Source: an uncultured Alistipes sp.
GTDB taxonomy: Bacteria > Bacteroidota > Bacteroidia > Bacteroidales > Rikenellaceae
DNA length: 64,000 nt
Assembly: GCA_944322005.1 (NCBI GenBank)
Contig: CALUNL010000006.1
Span: 1 to 64,000, forward strand
Direction of reading: 5' to 3'
Below, piece after piece: positions 26,352 through 35,801 of the stretch (position 1 is its first letter; each line of letters begins with the position of its first letter). The translations under genes and the position numbers were made by a program. Under the pieces are notes generated by a model. It made no database searches. It saw only the letters and a program-made list of their open reading frames with translations, and had not been told where the DNA came from.

Positions 26352-26588
26352 CATGAAACGGTGTGTGCCATCTGCTTTTGCCACGGCTTGCGCCCGTGGG
26401 GGTCTTCGGACGTACAGCCCGGCGTCCGCCATACGGAAACGGCGGTCCCAGGGAGCGGACTCGCACCGGCAACAGCTCCGCATGAACGGATTGCAGCATC
26501 TCCAAGGTGCTGAGCCTCAAGGTGGGAGCATATGCGGATAAATTACAGGGCCACTGCAGCGGCATGCTGCGGTGGCTCCTTATTTTTG
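26352..26588 (+). ncRNA. ssrS: Candidate 6S RNA (RNA polymerase regulator)
   Basis: A structured, non-coding segment of about 225 nt with its own promoter and a terminator. It contains several hairpins (ccacgg/ccgtgg, cggacg/cgtccg, ccgcc/ggcgg, agcatct/ggtgct). The 3' part has TTACAG then GCGGCAT (26543-26565), the same order I recall from the 3' strand of E. coli 6S RNA, and GTGCC plus CTGC near the 5' end (26365-26375) can pair with it as a closing stem. 6S RNA genes are known next to purine genes in some bacteria, and purE follows here. The match is from memory; a covariance-model search would decide. Confidence 0.6.
26548..26588 (+). terminator. Terminator of the 6S-like RNA
   Basis: An 11-13-bp stem (gccactgcagc / gctgcggtggc, one G-U) with a 5-nt loop (ggcat), followed by cctTATTTTTG. 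The T-run also reads as a TATTTTTG -7 box, so the same bases may start the purE transcript. Confidence 0.75.
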
Positions 26589-26612
26589 GACAAACCTGAA
26601 ACCGGACATATT

Positions 26613-27080
26613 ATGAAAGTTGGAGTTATCATGGGTTCGACAAGCGACTGGGAGGTTATGGCCGACGCGGTCGCGACGCTCGAGGAGTTCGGCGTTCCGT
26701 GCGAGAAGCGGGTGGTGAGCGCCCACCGTACCCCGGAGCTGCTGTACGAATATGCGCGTACGGCGAAGGAGCGCGGCCTGGATGTGATAATAGCGGGAGC
26801 CGGAGGCGCGGCACATCTGCCGGGAATGACGGCGGCCATCACGACGCTGCCGGTCATCGGCGTTCCGGTCCGCACGCGGGCGTTGAAGGGCATGGATTCG
26901 CTGCTCTCGATAGTCCAGATGCCGGCGGGCGTTCCTGTGGCCACGGTTGCCATAAACGGGGCTCGCAATGCGGCTCTGATTGCGGTATCGATACTCGCCC
27001 TGCAGGACGGTGACCTCGACGCAAGGCTGCAGGCGTTCCGCAAGGCCCAGACGGAGAAGGTGCTTGCGGCAGAACTGTAA
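26613..27080 (+). CDS. purE: N5-carboxyaminoimidazole ribonucleotide mutase
   Basis: A 155-residue class I PurE that moves the carboxyl group of N5-CAIR to give CAIR. Seen: [42 protein letters not shown] and PVIGVPV. Start MKVGVIMGS was chosen; an earlier in-frame ATG lies in the 6S-like terminator. It is the first gene of the purine operon, followed 11 nt later by purK, its partner. Confidence 0.96.
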   Translation: MKVGVIMGSTSDWEVMADAVATLEEFGVPCEKRVVSAHRTPELLYEYARTAKERGLDVIIAGAGGAAHLPGMTAAITTLPVIGVPVRTRALKGMDSLLSIVQMPAGVPVATVAINGARNAALIAVSILALQDGDLDARLQAFRKAQTEKVLAAEL

Positions 27081-27091
27081 GACGGACGGCC

Positions 27092-28198
27092 ATGGCGGTG
27101 ATAGGAATCATAGGCGGCGGACAGCTGGGGATGATGATCGCTCAGGAGGCACGCCTGCTGGGTGCGGAGACGGCTGTTCTGGACCTTTCGGAGGATGCCC
27201 CGGCATTCAGCGTATGCGACAGGCGTGTCGTTGCTCCGTCGTTCGCCGATGCGGAGTCGCTCGAACGGTTGTGTGCGATGTCGGATGTGGTGACCTACGA
27301 ATTCGAGAACATTCCGGCCGACGTGCTGGCGCCGCTGGCCGGGAAATACAACATAAAACAGGGCGTCAGCCAGCTGCTTGCCTCGCAGGACCGCCTGACG
27401 GAGAAGCGCAACGCCGAGGCCGGAGGACTCCGCTGCGGCGGATACGTCAAGGTCGATACGCCGGAGGAGCTTCGTGCGGGTGTGGCCCGTTTCGGTTATC
27501 CGTGCATACTCAAGAGCCGCCGTCTGGGTTATGACGGCCACGGCCAGAAGGTGCTTCGCTCGGAGGCCGATCTGGCGGATGCGGAGAGGATGCTCGCCGT
27601 GCCGTCGATTCTCGAGGAGTTCGTCGATTTCGACTACGAGGCGAGTGTCATAATGGTTGCCGACGGCGACAATGTGATATCGTTCCCTGTCGGACAGAAT
27701 ATACACCGCGACGGCATACTTGATCTGAGCATCGTGCCCGCCCCGCAGATGGACGAGGCCCTACAGCGCCGGATGGTTGCCGAGAGCGAGGCGTTCATGC
27801 GCCGTTGCGGATATGAGGGCATACTTGCCATAGAGTACTTCGTGTGCGGTGACAGGGTGCTCTTCAACGAGATGGCGCCGCGTCCGCACAACAGCGGCCA
27901 CTATACGATAGAGGGGTGCACCACCAACCAGTTCCGCGAGTTGTGCCGGTATCTGCTCGGCATGCCGCTTGAGGAGCCGCGTCTGGTAGCCCCGACGGTG
28001 ATGAAGAATATCCTCGGCCGCGACATGAAGGCAGCCGAAGAGTTGCGGAGAATGGCGCCGGAGGGCGTCCATGTCCATCTTTACGGCAAGAGCGAGGCTC
28101 GCCGGCTGCGCAAGATGGGCCATGTGACCATGGTCGGCGTGACGCCGGAGGAGTATCGCGGACGCTGGGAGAGTTTCTTCGCGGAGAACGAATGTTGA
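27092..28198 (+). CDS. purK: 5-(carboxyamino)imidazole ribonucleotide synthase
   Basis: A 368-residue ATP-grasp enzyme that carboxylates AIR with bicarbonate and ATP. Seen: IGIIGGGQLGMMIAQEA at the N-terminus, VTYEFENIP, the ATP-grasp region CILKSRRLGYDGHGQ, ILEEFVDFDYEAS, and NEMAPRPHNSGHYTIEGC near the metal site. It works directly with PurE, whose gene precedes it. Confidence 0.96.
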   Translation: MAVIGIIGGGQLGMMIAQEARLLGAETAVLDLSEDAPAFSVCDRRVVAPSFADAESLERLCAMSDVVTYEFENIPADVLAPLAGKYNIKQGVSQLLASQDRLTEKRNAEAGGLRCGGYVKVDTPEELRAGVARFGYPCILKSRRLGYDGHGQKVLRSEADLADAERMLAVPSILEEFVDFDYEASVIMVADGDNVISFPVGQNIHRDGILDLSIVPAPQMDEALQRRMVAESEAFMRRCGYEGILAIEYFVCGDRVLFNEMAPRPHNSGHYTIEGCTTNQFRELCRYLLGMPLEEPRLVAPTVMKNILGRDMKAAEELRRMAPEGVHVHLYGKSEARRLRKMGHVTMVGVTPEEYRGRWESFFAENEC

Positions 28199-28219
28199 AT
28201 CAAACGTTGCAAACACAAT

Positions 28220-31200
28220 ATGAAAAACCATCGGATTTTTGTCGAGAAGCGCGAGGGGTTCCGTGTCGAGGCGGAGAGCCTGCGTGCGGAGTTGAACGAA
28301 AGCCTCGGCCTGGAGATACGATCGTTGAGACTGCTCAACGTCTATGACCTTTTCGGCTTTACGGAGCAGTTGCTCGAGAGGTGCCGCTATTCGGTCTTCG
28401 GCGAGATCGTCACCGATATCGTGAGTGACGGGTTCCCGCTCGAGGGCAAACGGTATCTGGCCGTCGAGTACCTTCCCGGCCAGTTCGACCAGCGTGCGGC
28501 ATCGGCCGTGGACTGCGTGCACCTGCTCGACCCGTCGGCCGACGTGCGCATAAGCAGCGCAAGGCTTCTGGTCTTCGATGACGGGGTCTCGGACGATGAC
28601 ATGGAGGCCATAAGGCGCTACTACATAAACGGTGTGGAGTCGCGCGAGAAGGATCTCGGCCGCCTTGCCGACGACGAGCGTGCGGAGGTGCGCCCGGTTC
28701 CGGTGCTGGAGGGATTCACGGAGATGGGCGACGGCGACCTGGAGGAGTTCTGCCGCACTAACTCGCTTGCGATGAATGCCGATGATTTGCGCGAGGTGGT
28801 GCGCTATTTCCGCAGGGAGGGACGCAACCCGAACCAGACGGAGCTGAAGATCCTCGATACCTACTGGAGCGACCACTGCCGCCATACGACCTTCACTACG
28901 GAGATTACCGATGTAAAGATAGACGATTCGTTTGCCGGTGCCGCCATCTCGGAGGCTCTCGGCGAACTCAACGACATGCGCAGCGAACTCGGCCGCGGTG
29001 ACCGTGCGCTCTGCCTGATGGAGATTGCCACCATCGGCGCGCGCTACCTCCGCCGTCACGGACTGCTCGACGACCTCGAGGTGAGCGACGAGAACAACGC
29101 ATGCAGCATATTCGTCGACGTGGACGTGGATGGGCGCACCGAACGGTGGCTGCTTCAGTTCAAGAACGAAACCCATAATCATCCTACCGAAATAGAACCG
29201 TTCGGTGGTGCATCCACATGTCTCGGCGGAGCCATACGCGACCCGCTCTCGGGCCGTGCATACGTCTACCAGGCGATGCGCGTGACGGGCGCCGGCGACA
29301 TATACCGCAGCGTCGCTGAGACACTGCCGGGCAAGTTGCCGCAGAGGGTGATAAGCCGCAAGGCCGCGGCCGGATATTCGAGCTACGGCAACCAGATAGG
29401 ACTGGCCACGACCCACGTCAGGGAGATATACCATGACGGCTACGTAGCCAAGCGTCTGGAGGTGGGTGCGGTTGTCGGGGCCGTAAAGGCATCCGACGTA
29501 CGCCGCGAGGCCCCTTGCAAGGGCGATGTCGTACTGCTTCTGGGCGGCCGCACCGGCCGCGACGGCATAGGCGGGGCGACCGGCTCCTCGAAGGGACATA
29601 CGCTCTCGTCGCTGCGCGAGTGCGGCTCGGAGGTGCAGAAGGGAAATGCCCCGGAGGAGCGCAAGCTCGCACATCTGTTCCGCCGTCCGGACGTTACGCG
29701 CCTCATAAAGAAATCGAACGACTTCGGCGCCGGCGGCGTCAGCGTCGCCATAGGCGAGCTGGCCGACGGTCTCGACATATATCTCGACCGCGTGCCGGTG
29801 AAGTACAGCGGTCTCAACTCGACGGAGCTTGCCATAAGCGAGTCGCAGGAGCGCATGGCCGTGGTGGTCGAGCGCAAGGACATGGAGCGGTTCATGGAGC
29901 TTTGCAGCGAGGAGAACGTCGAGGCGACGCATGTGGCCGATGTCACCGACACCGAGCGCATGCGGATGTTCAACCGCGGCGAGGTGGTGGCCGACCTCTC
30001 GCGCGAATTCATCGACAGCGCCGGAGCGCGCCACTTCACGAAGGTCCGCATCGGAGGCGTCGAGCGCTGCAACCCGTTCCGCCGCACCCCTGACGGGGCG
30101 TCGCTGCGCGAGCGGATGCTCAACTGCCTGTCGGACCGCAATGTGGTGTCGCAGAAGGGACTGATAGAGATGTTCGACTCGACGATAGGTGCATCCACGG
30201 TGCTGATGCCTTTCGGCGGCCGTACGCAGCGCACCGAGACGCAGGTGTCGGTTCAGAAGCTTCCGGTCGGAAACCACCGTACCGAAACGGCGAGCATCAT
30301 GGCCTTCGGATATGACCCGTTCCTCTCGTCGTGGAGTCCGTTCCACGGCGCGCAGTACGCCATAGTCGATGCCGTGGCCAAGGTGGTGGCCGCAGGAGCG
30401 AGGTACGACCGCATGAGGTTCTCGTATCAGGAGTATTTCGAGCGCATGACCGACGACCGGTCGTGGGGCAGGCCTATGGCCGCGCTCCTGGGCGCACTGA
30501 CCATGCAGAAGAGGCTGGGGCTGCCGTCGATAGGCGGCAAGGACTCGATGAGCGGAACGTTCCGCGACATCAACGTCCCGCCGATGCTCATGGCCTTCGG
30601 CATCACGACGGTCGATGCACGCAAGGTTATAAGCCCGGAGCTGAAGAGCGCCGGTAACCGCATATATGTTGTCCGCCACACCCCGTCGGAGGATCTGACT
30701 CCGGACTGCCGGCAGCTCATGGACAATTTCACCAAGGTGGCCGATGCCATCGGCCGCGGCGACGTGGTTGCGGCCTATGCCGTCGGATTCGGGGGCGTTG
30801 CGGCTGCGCTGGCCAAGATGTCGTTCGGAAACTGCATCGGAGCCGATGTCGAGTATGACGCGGAGTCGCTGTTCGACTGCGCCTACGGATCGATACTGCT
30901 CGAGAGCCGGACGGCAATCGACGACGACGCTTTCGTGCAGATAGGAGAGACGGTCTCCGAAGCGTGTCTCCGTATCAACGGGGAGGAGTTCGACCTCGGG
31001 GAGCTCTACCGTGCCAACACCGAACGTTTCGAGAAGGTGTACCCTTCGCGCGGCTTGCGCGGCGGAGAGACCCGTAAGGGCGACTGCGACCGCAAACCGC
31101 AGGAGTATCCGGGAGAGCCTGTCGGCGAGGTGCGCGTGTGCCTGCCTGTATTCCCGGGAACCAACTGCGACTACGATACCGCCCGCGCCTTCGAGAGGGC

Positions 31201-31930
31201 AGGCGCTACGGTCCGCCCTCTGATATTCCGGAACCTCACCGAGAGCGACATCCTCGATTCGCTGGAGCGCCTGCGCCGCGGAATCGACGACTGCCACATA
31301 CTCGTGTTGAGCGGAGGATTCTCGCTCGGTGACGAGCCTGACGGCAGCGGCAAGTTCATTGCCGGAGTGCTGAACAATGCCGGCATAGCCGATGCCGTGC
31401 ATGCGCTCATCGGCCGCGGCGGCCTGATTCTCGGAATCTGCAACGGATTCCAGGCACTGGTGAAGTCGGGACTGCTCCCGTACGGACGCCTGGGAATGGT
31501 CAACGAGTCGTCGCCGACGCTTTTCCACAACGACATACACCGCCACGTCTCGCAGATCGTGACGACTCGCGTGGGATCGACCGCCTCGCCGTGGCTGTCG
31601 TCGTTCCATGTGGGCGAACTGCACTCGATTGCCGTGAGCCACGGTGAGGGCAAGTTCGTCGTGAGCGACGCGATGGCCGAAGAGCTCTTCGCCGCAGGCC
31701 AGGTGGCATTCCAGTATGCCGATGCGGAGGGACGGCCGACTACCGATGCCCCGTACAACCCTAACGGTTCGTGTTTCGGCATCGAGGGCATCATAAGCCG
31801 CGACGGACGCATTCTCGGCAAGATGGGGCATACCGAGCGCTATGACGAGGGGCTGATGAAGAACATCCACGGGAACAGGCGCCAGTCGATATTCGAGAAT
31901 GCGGTGCGCTATTTCCGCAAACAGAAGTGA
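28220..31930 (+). CDS. purL: Phosphoribosylformylglycinamidine synthase, large single-chain form
   Basis: A 1236-residue fused enzyme (synthase plus glutaminase), so no separate purQ or purS is needed. The central part has two AIR-synthase-like halves (for example TYWSDHCRHTTF, ETHNHPTEIEPFGGASTC and GGKDSMSGTFRD). The C-terminal class I glutaminase domain (from about 970) has LPVFPGTNCDYDTARAFE, the nucleophile in GICNGFQALVKSG and a His/Glu pair in the MGHTERY region. It converts FGAR and glutamine to FGAM. Confidence 0.96.
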   Translation: MKNHRIFVEKREGFRVEAESLRAELNESLGLEIRSLRLLNVYDLFGFTEQLLERCRYSVFGEIVTDIVSDGFPLEGKRYLAVEYLPGQFDQRAASAVDCVHLLDPSADVRISSARLLVFDDGVSDDDMEAIRRYYINGVESREKDLGRLADDERAEVRPVPVLEGFTEMGDGDLEEFCRTNSLAMNADDLREVVRYFRREGRNPNQTELKILDTYWSDHCRHTTFTTEITDVKIDDSFAGAAISEALGELNDMRSELGRGDRALCLMEIATIGARYLRRHGLLDDLEVSDENNACSIFVDVDVDGRTERWLLQFKNETHNHPTEIEPFGGASTCLGGAIRDPLSGRAYVYQAMRVTGAGDIYRSVAETLPGKLPQRVISRKAAAGYSSYGNQIGLATTHVREIYHDGYVAKRLEVGAVVGAVKASDVRREAPCKGDVVLLLGGRTGRDGIGGATGSSKGHTLSSLRECGSEVQKGNAPEERKLAHLFRRPDVTRLIKKSNDFGAGGVSVAIGELADGLDIYLDRVPVKYSGLNSTELAISESQERMAVVVERKDMERFMELCSEENVEATHVADVTDTERMRMFNRGEVVADLSREFIDSAGARHFTKVRIGGVERCNPFRRTPDGASLRERMLNCLSDRNVVSQKGLIEMFDSTIGASTVLMPFGGRTQRTETQVSVQKLPVGNHRTETASIMAFGYDPFLSSWSPFHGAQYAIVDAVAKVVAAGARYDRMRFSYQEYFERMTDDRSWGRPMAALLGALTMQKRLGLPSIGGKDSMSGTFRDINVPPMLMAFGITTVDARKVISPELKSAGNRIYVVRHTPSEDLTPDCRQLMDNFTKVADAIGRGDVVAAYAVGFGGVAAALAKMSFGNCIGADVEYDAESLFDCAYGSILLESRTAIDDDAFVQIGETVSEACLRINGEEFDLGELYRANTERFEKVYPSRGLRGGETRKGDCDRKPQEYPGEPVGEVRVCLPVFPGTNCDYDTARAFERAGATVRPLIFRNLTESDILDSLERLRRGIDDCHILVLSGGFSLGDEPDGSGKFIAGVLNNAGIADAVHALIGRGGLILGICNGFQALVKSGLLPYGRLGMVNESSPTLFHNDIHRHVSQIVTTRVGSTASPWLSSFHVGELHSIAVSHGEGKFVVSDAMAEELFAAGQVAFQYADAEGRPTTDAPYNPNGSCFGIEGIISRDGRILGKMGHTERYDEGLMKNIHGNRRQSIFENAVRYFRKQK

Positions 31931-31963
31931 ACAGGGAGAGAAACATATAAGGAGAGTAGTGTG

Positions 31964-32689
31964 ATGAAGCAGCTTGAATTGCTCTATGAGGGAAAGGCCA
32001 AACAGGTCTACGCGACTGATGACGAGAATCTCATCATCATCCATTACAACGATACGGCTACCGCCTACAACAACATAAAGAAGGCCACGATAGCCAACAA
32101 GGGGGTACTCAACAACAGTATTTCGTCCATAATCTTCGGGTATCTCCACGACGCGGGTATAAAGACCCACTATGTCGGGACGCTCAACGACCGCGACCAG
32201 CTCTGCCGCAGGGTGTCGATAATCCCGCTGGAGGTGATCGTCCGCAACCGCATCGCCGGTTCCATGGCCAAGCGCCTCGGACTCGAGGAGGGCCTCAAGC
32301 CCGACAACGTCATCTACGACATCTGCTACAAGAGGGACGAACTGGGCGATCCGTTGATAAACGACCACCATGCCGTCGCTCTCGGTCTGGTGACATACGG
32401 GGAGCTCGACTGCATCTACAGGACTACGGCCGAAATCAACCGTGTGCTGATCGATCTGTTCGGGCGTATGGATATCGACCTGATAGACTTCAAAATCGAA
32501 TTCGGGCGCACTCCCGAGGGCGAGATCATTCTCGCCGACGAGATCAGCCCCGACACCTGCCGCCTGTGGGACAGGAAGACCGGCGAACGGCTCGACAAGG
32601 ACCGTTTCCGCCGCGACCTCGGCCACATCATCGAGGCTTACGAGGAGATATATTCCCGTTTGCTCTCTTTGGACGGCCACAAGGCATAG
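31964..32689 (+). CDS. purC: Phosphoribosylaminoimidazole-succinocarboxamide synthase
   Basis: A 241-residue SAICAR synthase joining aspartate to CAIR. Seen: [15 protein letters not shown], the substrate loop [27 protein letters not shown] and [14 protein letters not shown]. The ATG at 31964 is preceded by aaggagag at a good spacing, a rare clear ribosome-binding site here; a GTG three bases earlier is also in frame. Confidence 0.96.
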   Translation: MKQLELLYEGKAKQVYATDDENLIIIHYNDTATAYNNIKKATIANKGVLNNSISSIIFGYLHDAGIKTHYVGTLNDRDQLCRRVSIIPLEVIVRNRIAGSMAKRLGLEEGLKPDNVIYDICYKRDELGDPLINDHHAVALGLVTYGELDCIYRTTAEINRVLIDLFGRMDIDLIDFKIEFGRTPEGEIILADEISPDTCRLWDRKTGERLDKDRFRRDLGHIIEAYEEIYSRLLSLDGHKA

Positions 32690-32761
32690 ACGCGGAGCCG
32701 GGACGCACGCCGTCGCGGCACCGTAGCAATTTTACCGTATAAAGCGTACAGAACAGCCATT

Positions 32762-34171
32762 ATGGGAGAACATGTTTTCGATTCGCTGCACGAGGAGTGC
32801 GGAGTTTTCGGCGTTTACGGGGTCGACAACGTATCGCCGATAATCTATTACGGCCTGCACTCGCTGCAGCACCGCGGACAGGAGGGGTGCGGTATCGTGT
32901 GCGTTGACGAGAAGGGCAACATGTCGCGCCAGCGCGGCCTCGGCCTCGTTAGCGAGGTGTTCGACGAAGCCAAGCTCGCCTCGCTCAAGGGACGCATGGG
33001 TATCGGTCATGTGCGTTATTCGACATCGGGCGGAGGCGGTCTGGACAACGTGCAGCCTTTCTTCTTCCGCCACAAGTCGGGAGACTTCGCGCTTGCGCAC
33101 AACGGCAACCTTGTCAATTCGCGCCAGCTCTCCGACTATCTCGAGAGCCGCGGCAGCCTCTTCCATTCGACTTCGGACAGCGAACTGCTGGCCCACCTGA
33201 TAAAGAAGGACGGCAACGAACCCCGCATTTTCGCCATAATCGATGCGCTGAACATGCTCGAAGGGGCGTTCGCCTTCCTCATAATGACCAAGAACAGGAT
33301 TTACGCATGCCGCGACAAGTACGGCCTGCGCCCACTCTCGATAGGACGCCTGGGCGACGGGTATGTCGTCAGCAGCGAGACCTGCGCCTTCGATGTCATC
33401 GGCGCCACCTTCGTGCGCGACATCGAGCCGGGCGAGATCGTCACCATCGACGACAAGGGTTTGCGCAGCAATTTCTACTCGAAGTTCCAGCGCCGTAAGA
33501 TGTGCGCCATGGAGTACATATATTTCGCCCGCCCCGACAGCGACATAGAGGGGTGCAACGTGCATGCCTACCGCAAGGAGTCGGGCCGCCGGCTCTTTCG
33601 CGAGGCTCCGGCCGATGCCGACATCGTAATCGGCGTTCCCGATTCGAGCCTCAGCGCGGCCATGGGTTACAGCGAGGCGAGCGGAATACCGTACGAGATG
33701 GGCCTCATAAAGAACAAGTATGTCGGCCGCACCTTCATCCAGCCGTCGCAGGAGTTGCGCGAGAAGGGTGTGAAGATGAAGCTGTCGGCCGTACACAGCA
33801 TAGTGAACGGTAAGCGTATCGTGCTTATCGACGACTCGATAGTGCGCGGCACCACGTCGCGGCGAATCGTCGAGATGCTGCGCGAGGCGGGAGCGAAGGA
33901 GGTGCATGTGAGGATTGCCAGCCCGGCAATCACGCACCCGTGCTTCTACGGCGTCGACATATCGGTCTACGAGGAGCTGCTGTGCGCACGCCGCAACAAG
34001 GATGAGGTGCGCCGGATAATAGGTGCCGATTCGCTGGAGTTTCTGTCGCTGGAGTCGGCGCTGAAGTCGGCCCCTGGACGTTCGGAGATGTGCTTCGCAT
34101 GCTTTACTGGTGACTATCCGACGGCGCTATACCAGTCGCTCGAGGAGGCAAACAAGGATGGAAAATTCTAA
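32762..34171 (+). CDS. purF: Amidophosphoribosyltransferase, Fe-S and propeptide type
   Basis: A 469-residue first committed enzyme of purine synthesis (PRPP plus glutamine to phosphoribosylamine). The N-terminal nucleophile Cys13 (EECGVFGVYG) is preceded by a 12-residue propeptide that must be removed. Four cysteines that match the [4Fe-4S] ligands of the Bacillus enzyme are present (KMCAMEYIYF, ITHPCFYG, MCFACFTGD). The PRPP motif is VLIDDSIVRGTTS. The Fe-S form can be oxygen sensitive, which suits an anaerobe. Confidence 0.96.
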   Translation: MGEHVFDSLHEECGVFGVYGVDNVSPIIYYGLHSLQHRGQEGCGIVCVDEKGNMSRQRGLGLVSEVFDEAKLASLKGRMGIGHVRYSTSGGGGLDNVQPFFFRHKSGDFALAHNGNLVNSRQLSDYLESRGSLFHSTSDSELLAHLIKKDGNEPRIFAIIDALNMLEGAFAFLIMTKNRIYACRDKYGLRPLSIGRLGDGYVVSSETCAFDVIGATFVRDIEPGEIVTIDDKGLRSNFYSKFQRRKMCAMEYIYFARPDSDIEGCNVHAYRKESGRRLFREAPADADIVIGVPDSSLSAAMGYSEASGIPYEMGLIKNKYVGRTFIQPSQELREKGVKMKLSAVHSIVNGKRIVLIDDSIVRGTTSRRIVEMLREAGAKEVHVRIASPAITHPCFYGVDISVYEELLCARRNKDEVRRIIGADSLEFLSLESALKSAPGRSEMCFACFTGDYPTALYQSLEEANKDGKF

Positions 34172-34187
34172 AAAAAGCTGAAATATC

Positions 34188-35213
34188 ATGGCAGAAAGTT
34201 ATGAAAAGGCCGGCGTTAACCTCGAGGCAGGTTACGAAGTGGTGCGTCGCATAAAGTCGCACGTGGCATCGACTGCCCGCAAGGGCGTTATGGGAGGAAT
34301 CGGAGCGTTCGGAGGGATGTTCGACCTCGCTTCGCTCGGGGTGAAGGAGCCGGTGCTCGTCAGCGGCACCGACGGCGTGGGTACGAAGCTCAAGCTCGCT
34401 TTCGCGCTCGACAGACACGACACCATAGGCATCGACGCCGTGGCCATGTGCGTCAATGACGTGCTGGCGCAGGGTGCGGAGCCGCTCTTCTTCCTCGACT
34501 ACATTGCGGTGGGCCACAACGAGCCTGCGAAGATAGAGGCCATCGTGGCCGGTGTTGCCGAAGGGTGCCGCCAGGCCGGATGCGCCCTCATAGGCGGCGA
34601 GACGGCCGAGATGCCGGGCATGTATGCCGGCGGCGAGTACGACATCGCTGGCTTCACGTGCGGTGTCGTGGAGCGTTCGAAACTTATCGACGGCAGCCGG
34701 GTGAAGGCCGGTGACGTGCTTGTGGGAATAGCCTCGAGCGGAGTCCACTCCAACGGCTTCAGTCTCGTGCGCAAGATACTCTCCGACAACGGCCTCGACC
34801 TGCATGACCGTTACGACGAGCTCGGCGGGGCGACGCTCGGCGAGGCGCTGCTGCGCCCGACGAAGATTTACGTGCGCCAGGTGCTCGAGGTGATACGCCG
34901 CTGCGACGTCCACGGCATAAGCCATATCACGGGCGGCGGCTTCGACGAGAACATCCCGCGCATCCTGCAGAAGGGCCAGGGACTCGACATCGAGGAGGGA
35001 ACATGGGAGATACTCCCTATCTTCCGCATGCTGGAGAACTGGGGCGGCATACCTCACCGCGAGATGTTCAACATATTCAACATGGGAATAGGCATGGTCC
35101 TGGCACTCGACGCCTCGCAGGCGCAGGAGGCCGTATCTATACTCGAATCGGCGGGCGAGCGCGCCTCGGTCATAGGCCGCGTTACCGACCGTGAAGGTGT
35201 GATGATAGCATGA
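34188..35213 (+). CDS. purM: Phosphoribosylformylglycinamidine cyclo-ligase (AIR synthetase)
   Basis: A 341-residue AIR synthetase closing the imidazole ring of FGAM. Seen: [49 protein letters not shown] and [17 protein letters not shown]. Its stop overlaps purN by four bases (ATGA). Confidence 0.96.
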   Translation: MAESYEKAGVNLEAGYEVVRRIKSHVASTARKGVMGGIGAFGGMFDLASLGVKEPVLVSGTDGVGTKLKLAFALDRHDTIGIDAVAMCVNDVLAQGAEPLFFLDYIAVGHNEPAKIEAIVAGVAEGCRQAGCALIGGETAEMPGMYAGGEYDIAGFTCGVVERSKLIDGSRVKAGDVLVGIASSGVHSNGFSLVRKILSDNGLDLHDRYDELGGATLGEALLRPTKIYVRQVLEVIRRCDVHGISHITGGGFDENIPRILQKGQGLDIEEGTWEILPIFRMLENWGGIPHREMFNIFNMGIGMVLALDASQAQEAVSILESAGERASVIGRVTDREGVMIA

Positions 35214-35773
35214 AAAGGATAGCGGTTTTCGCCAGCGGCGAAGGGTCCAACTTCGAGTCGCTCGTTACGGCCTGCGAGCAGGGGCGCCTGCATGCGGAGC
35301 CGGTGCTGATGGTGTGCGACCGCCCGGGAGCAAAGGTGGTCGGGCGTGCCGCGGCGCACGGCGTGGAGTCGTTCGTATTCTCGCCGTCGTCGTATGCGTC
35401 GAAGGCGGATTACGAGCGCGAAATCGTCCGGCGTCTCGATGCGGCGCATGTCGACCTGGTATGCCTTGCGGGGTACATGCGCATACTTTCGGATACGATG
35501 CTTGCGGCATACGGCGGACGTATCGTGAACATACACCCGTCGCTGTTGCCGGCATTCCGCGGAGCGAAGGCCATCGAACAGGCCGTGGCGTATGGGGTCA
35601 AGGTCTTCGGGGTGACGATACACTATGTCGACGAGAGCCTCGACGGCGGCCGCATAATAGCCCAGCGGGCGTTCGAATACGACGGCTCCGACGTGGAGCA
35701 GGTGCGGCGGCTTACGCAGCAGATCGAGCATTCGCTCTATCCGGAGACTGTCGAAAAATTGCTTGCAGAATAA
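35210..35773 (+). CDS. purN: Phosphoribosylglycinamide formyltransferase (folate-dependent)
   Basis: A 187-residue GAR transformylase using 10-formyl-THF. Seen: [28 protein letters not shown], the catalytic [13 protein letters not shown]-type segment, and [11 protein letters not shown]-like [12 protein letters not shown] with the catalytic Asp. A second, formate-dependent enzyme for the same step (purT) is encoded at 55303-56493. Confidence 0.95.
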   Translation: MKRIAVFASGEGSNFESLVTACEQGRLHAEPVLMVCDRPGAKVVGRAAAHGVESFVFSPSSYASKADYEREIVRRLDAAHVDLVCLAGYMRILSDTMLAAYGGRIVNIHPSLLPAFRGAKAIEQAVAYGVKVFGVTIHYVDESLDGGRIIAQRAFEYDGSDVEQVRRLTQQIEHSLYPETVEKLLAE

Positions 35774-35801
35774 AAAAAACAACCGAAAAAACGATATTGA
35801 A

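Noticed and set aside
26329-26541. Short plus-strand frame inside the 6S-like RNA
   Set aside because: It includes the promoter box and many hairpins, and the peptide has no family features; a non-coding RNA explains the region better.
27761-32680. A very long open frame (1639 codons) on the minus strand across purK, purL and purC
   Set aside because: It lies antisense to well-supported purine genes, has no recognisable domain, and is rich in Arg, Glu, His and Val as expected for the shadow of GC-rich codons.
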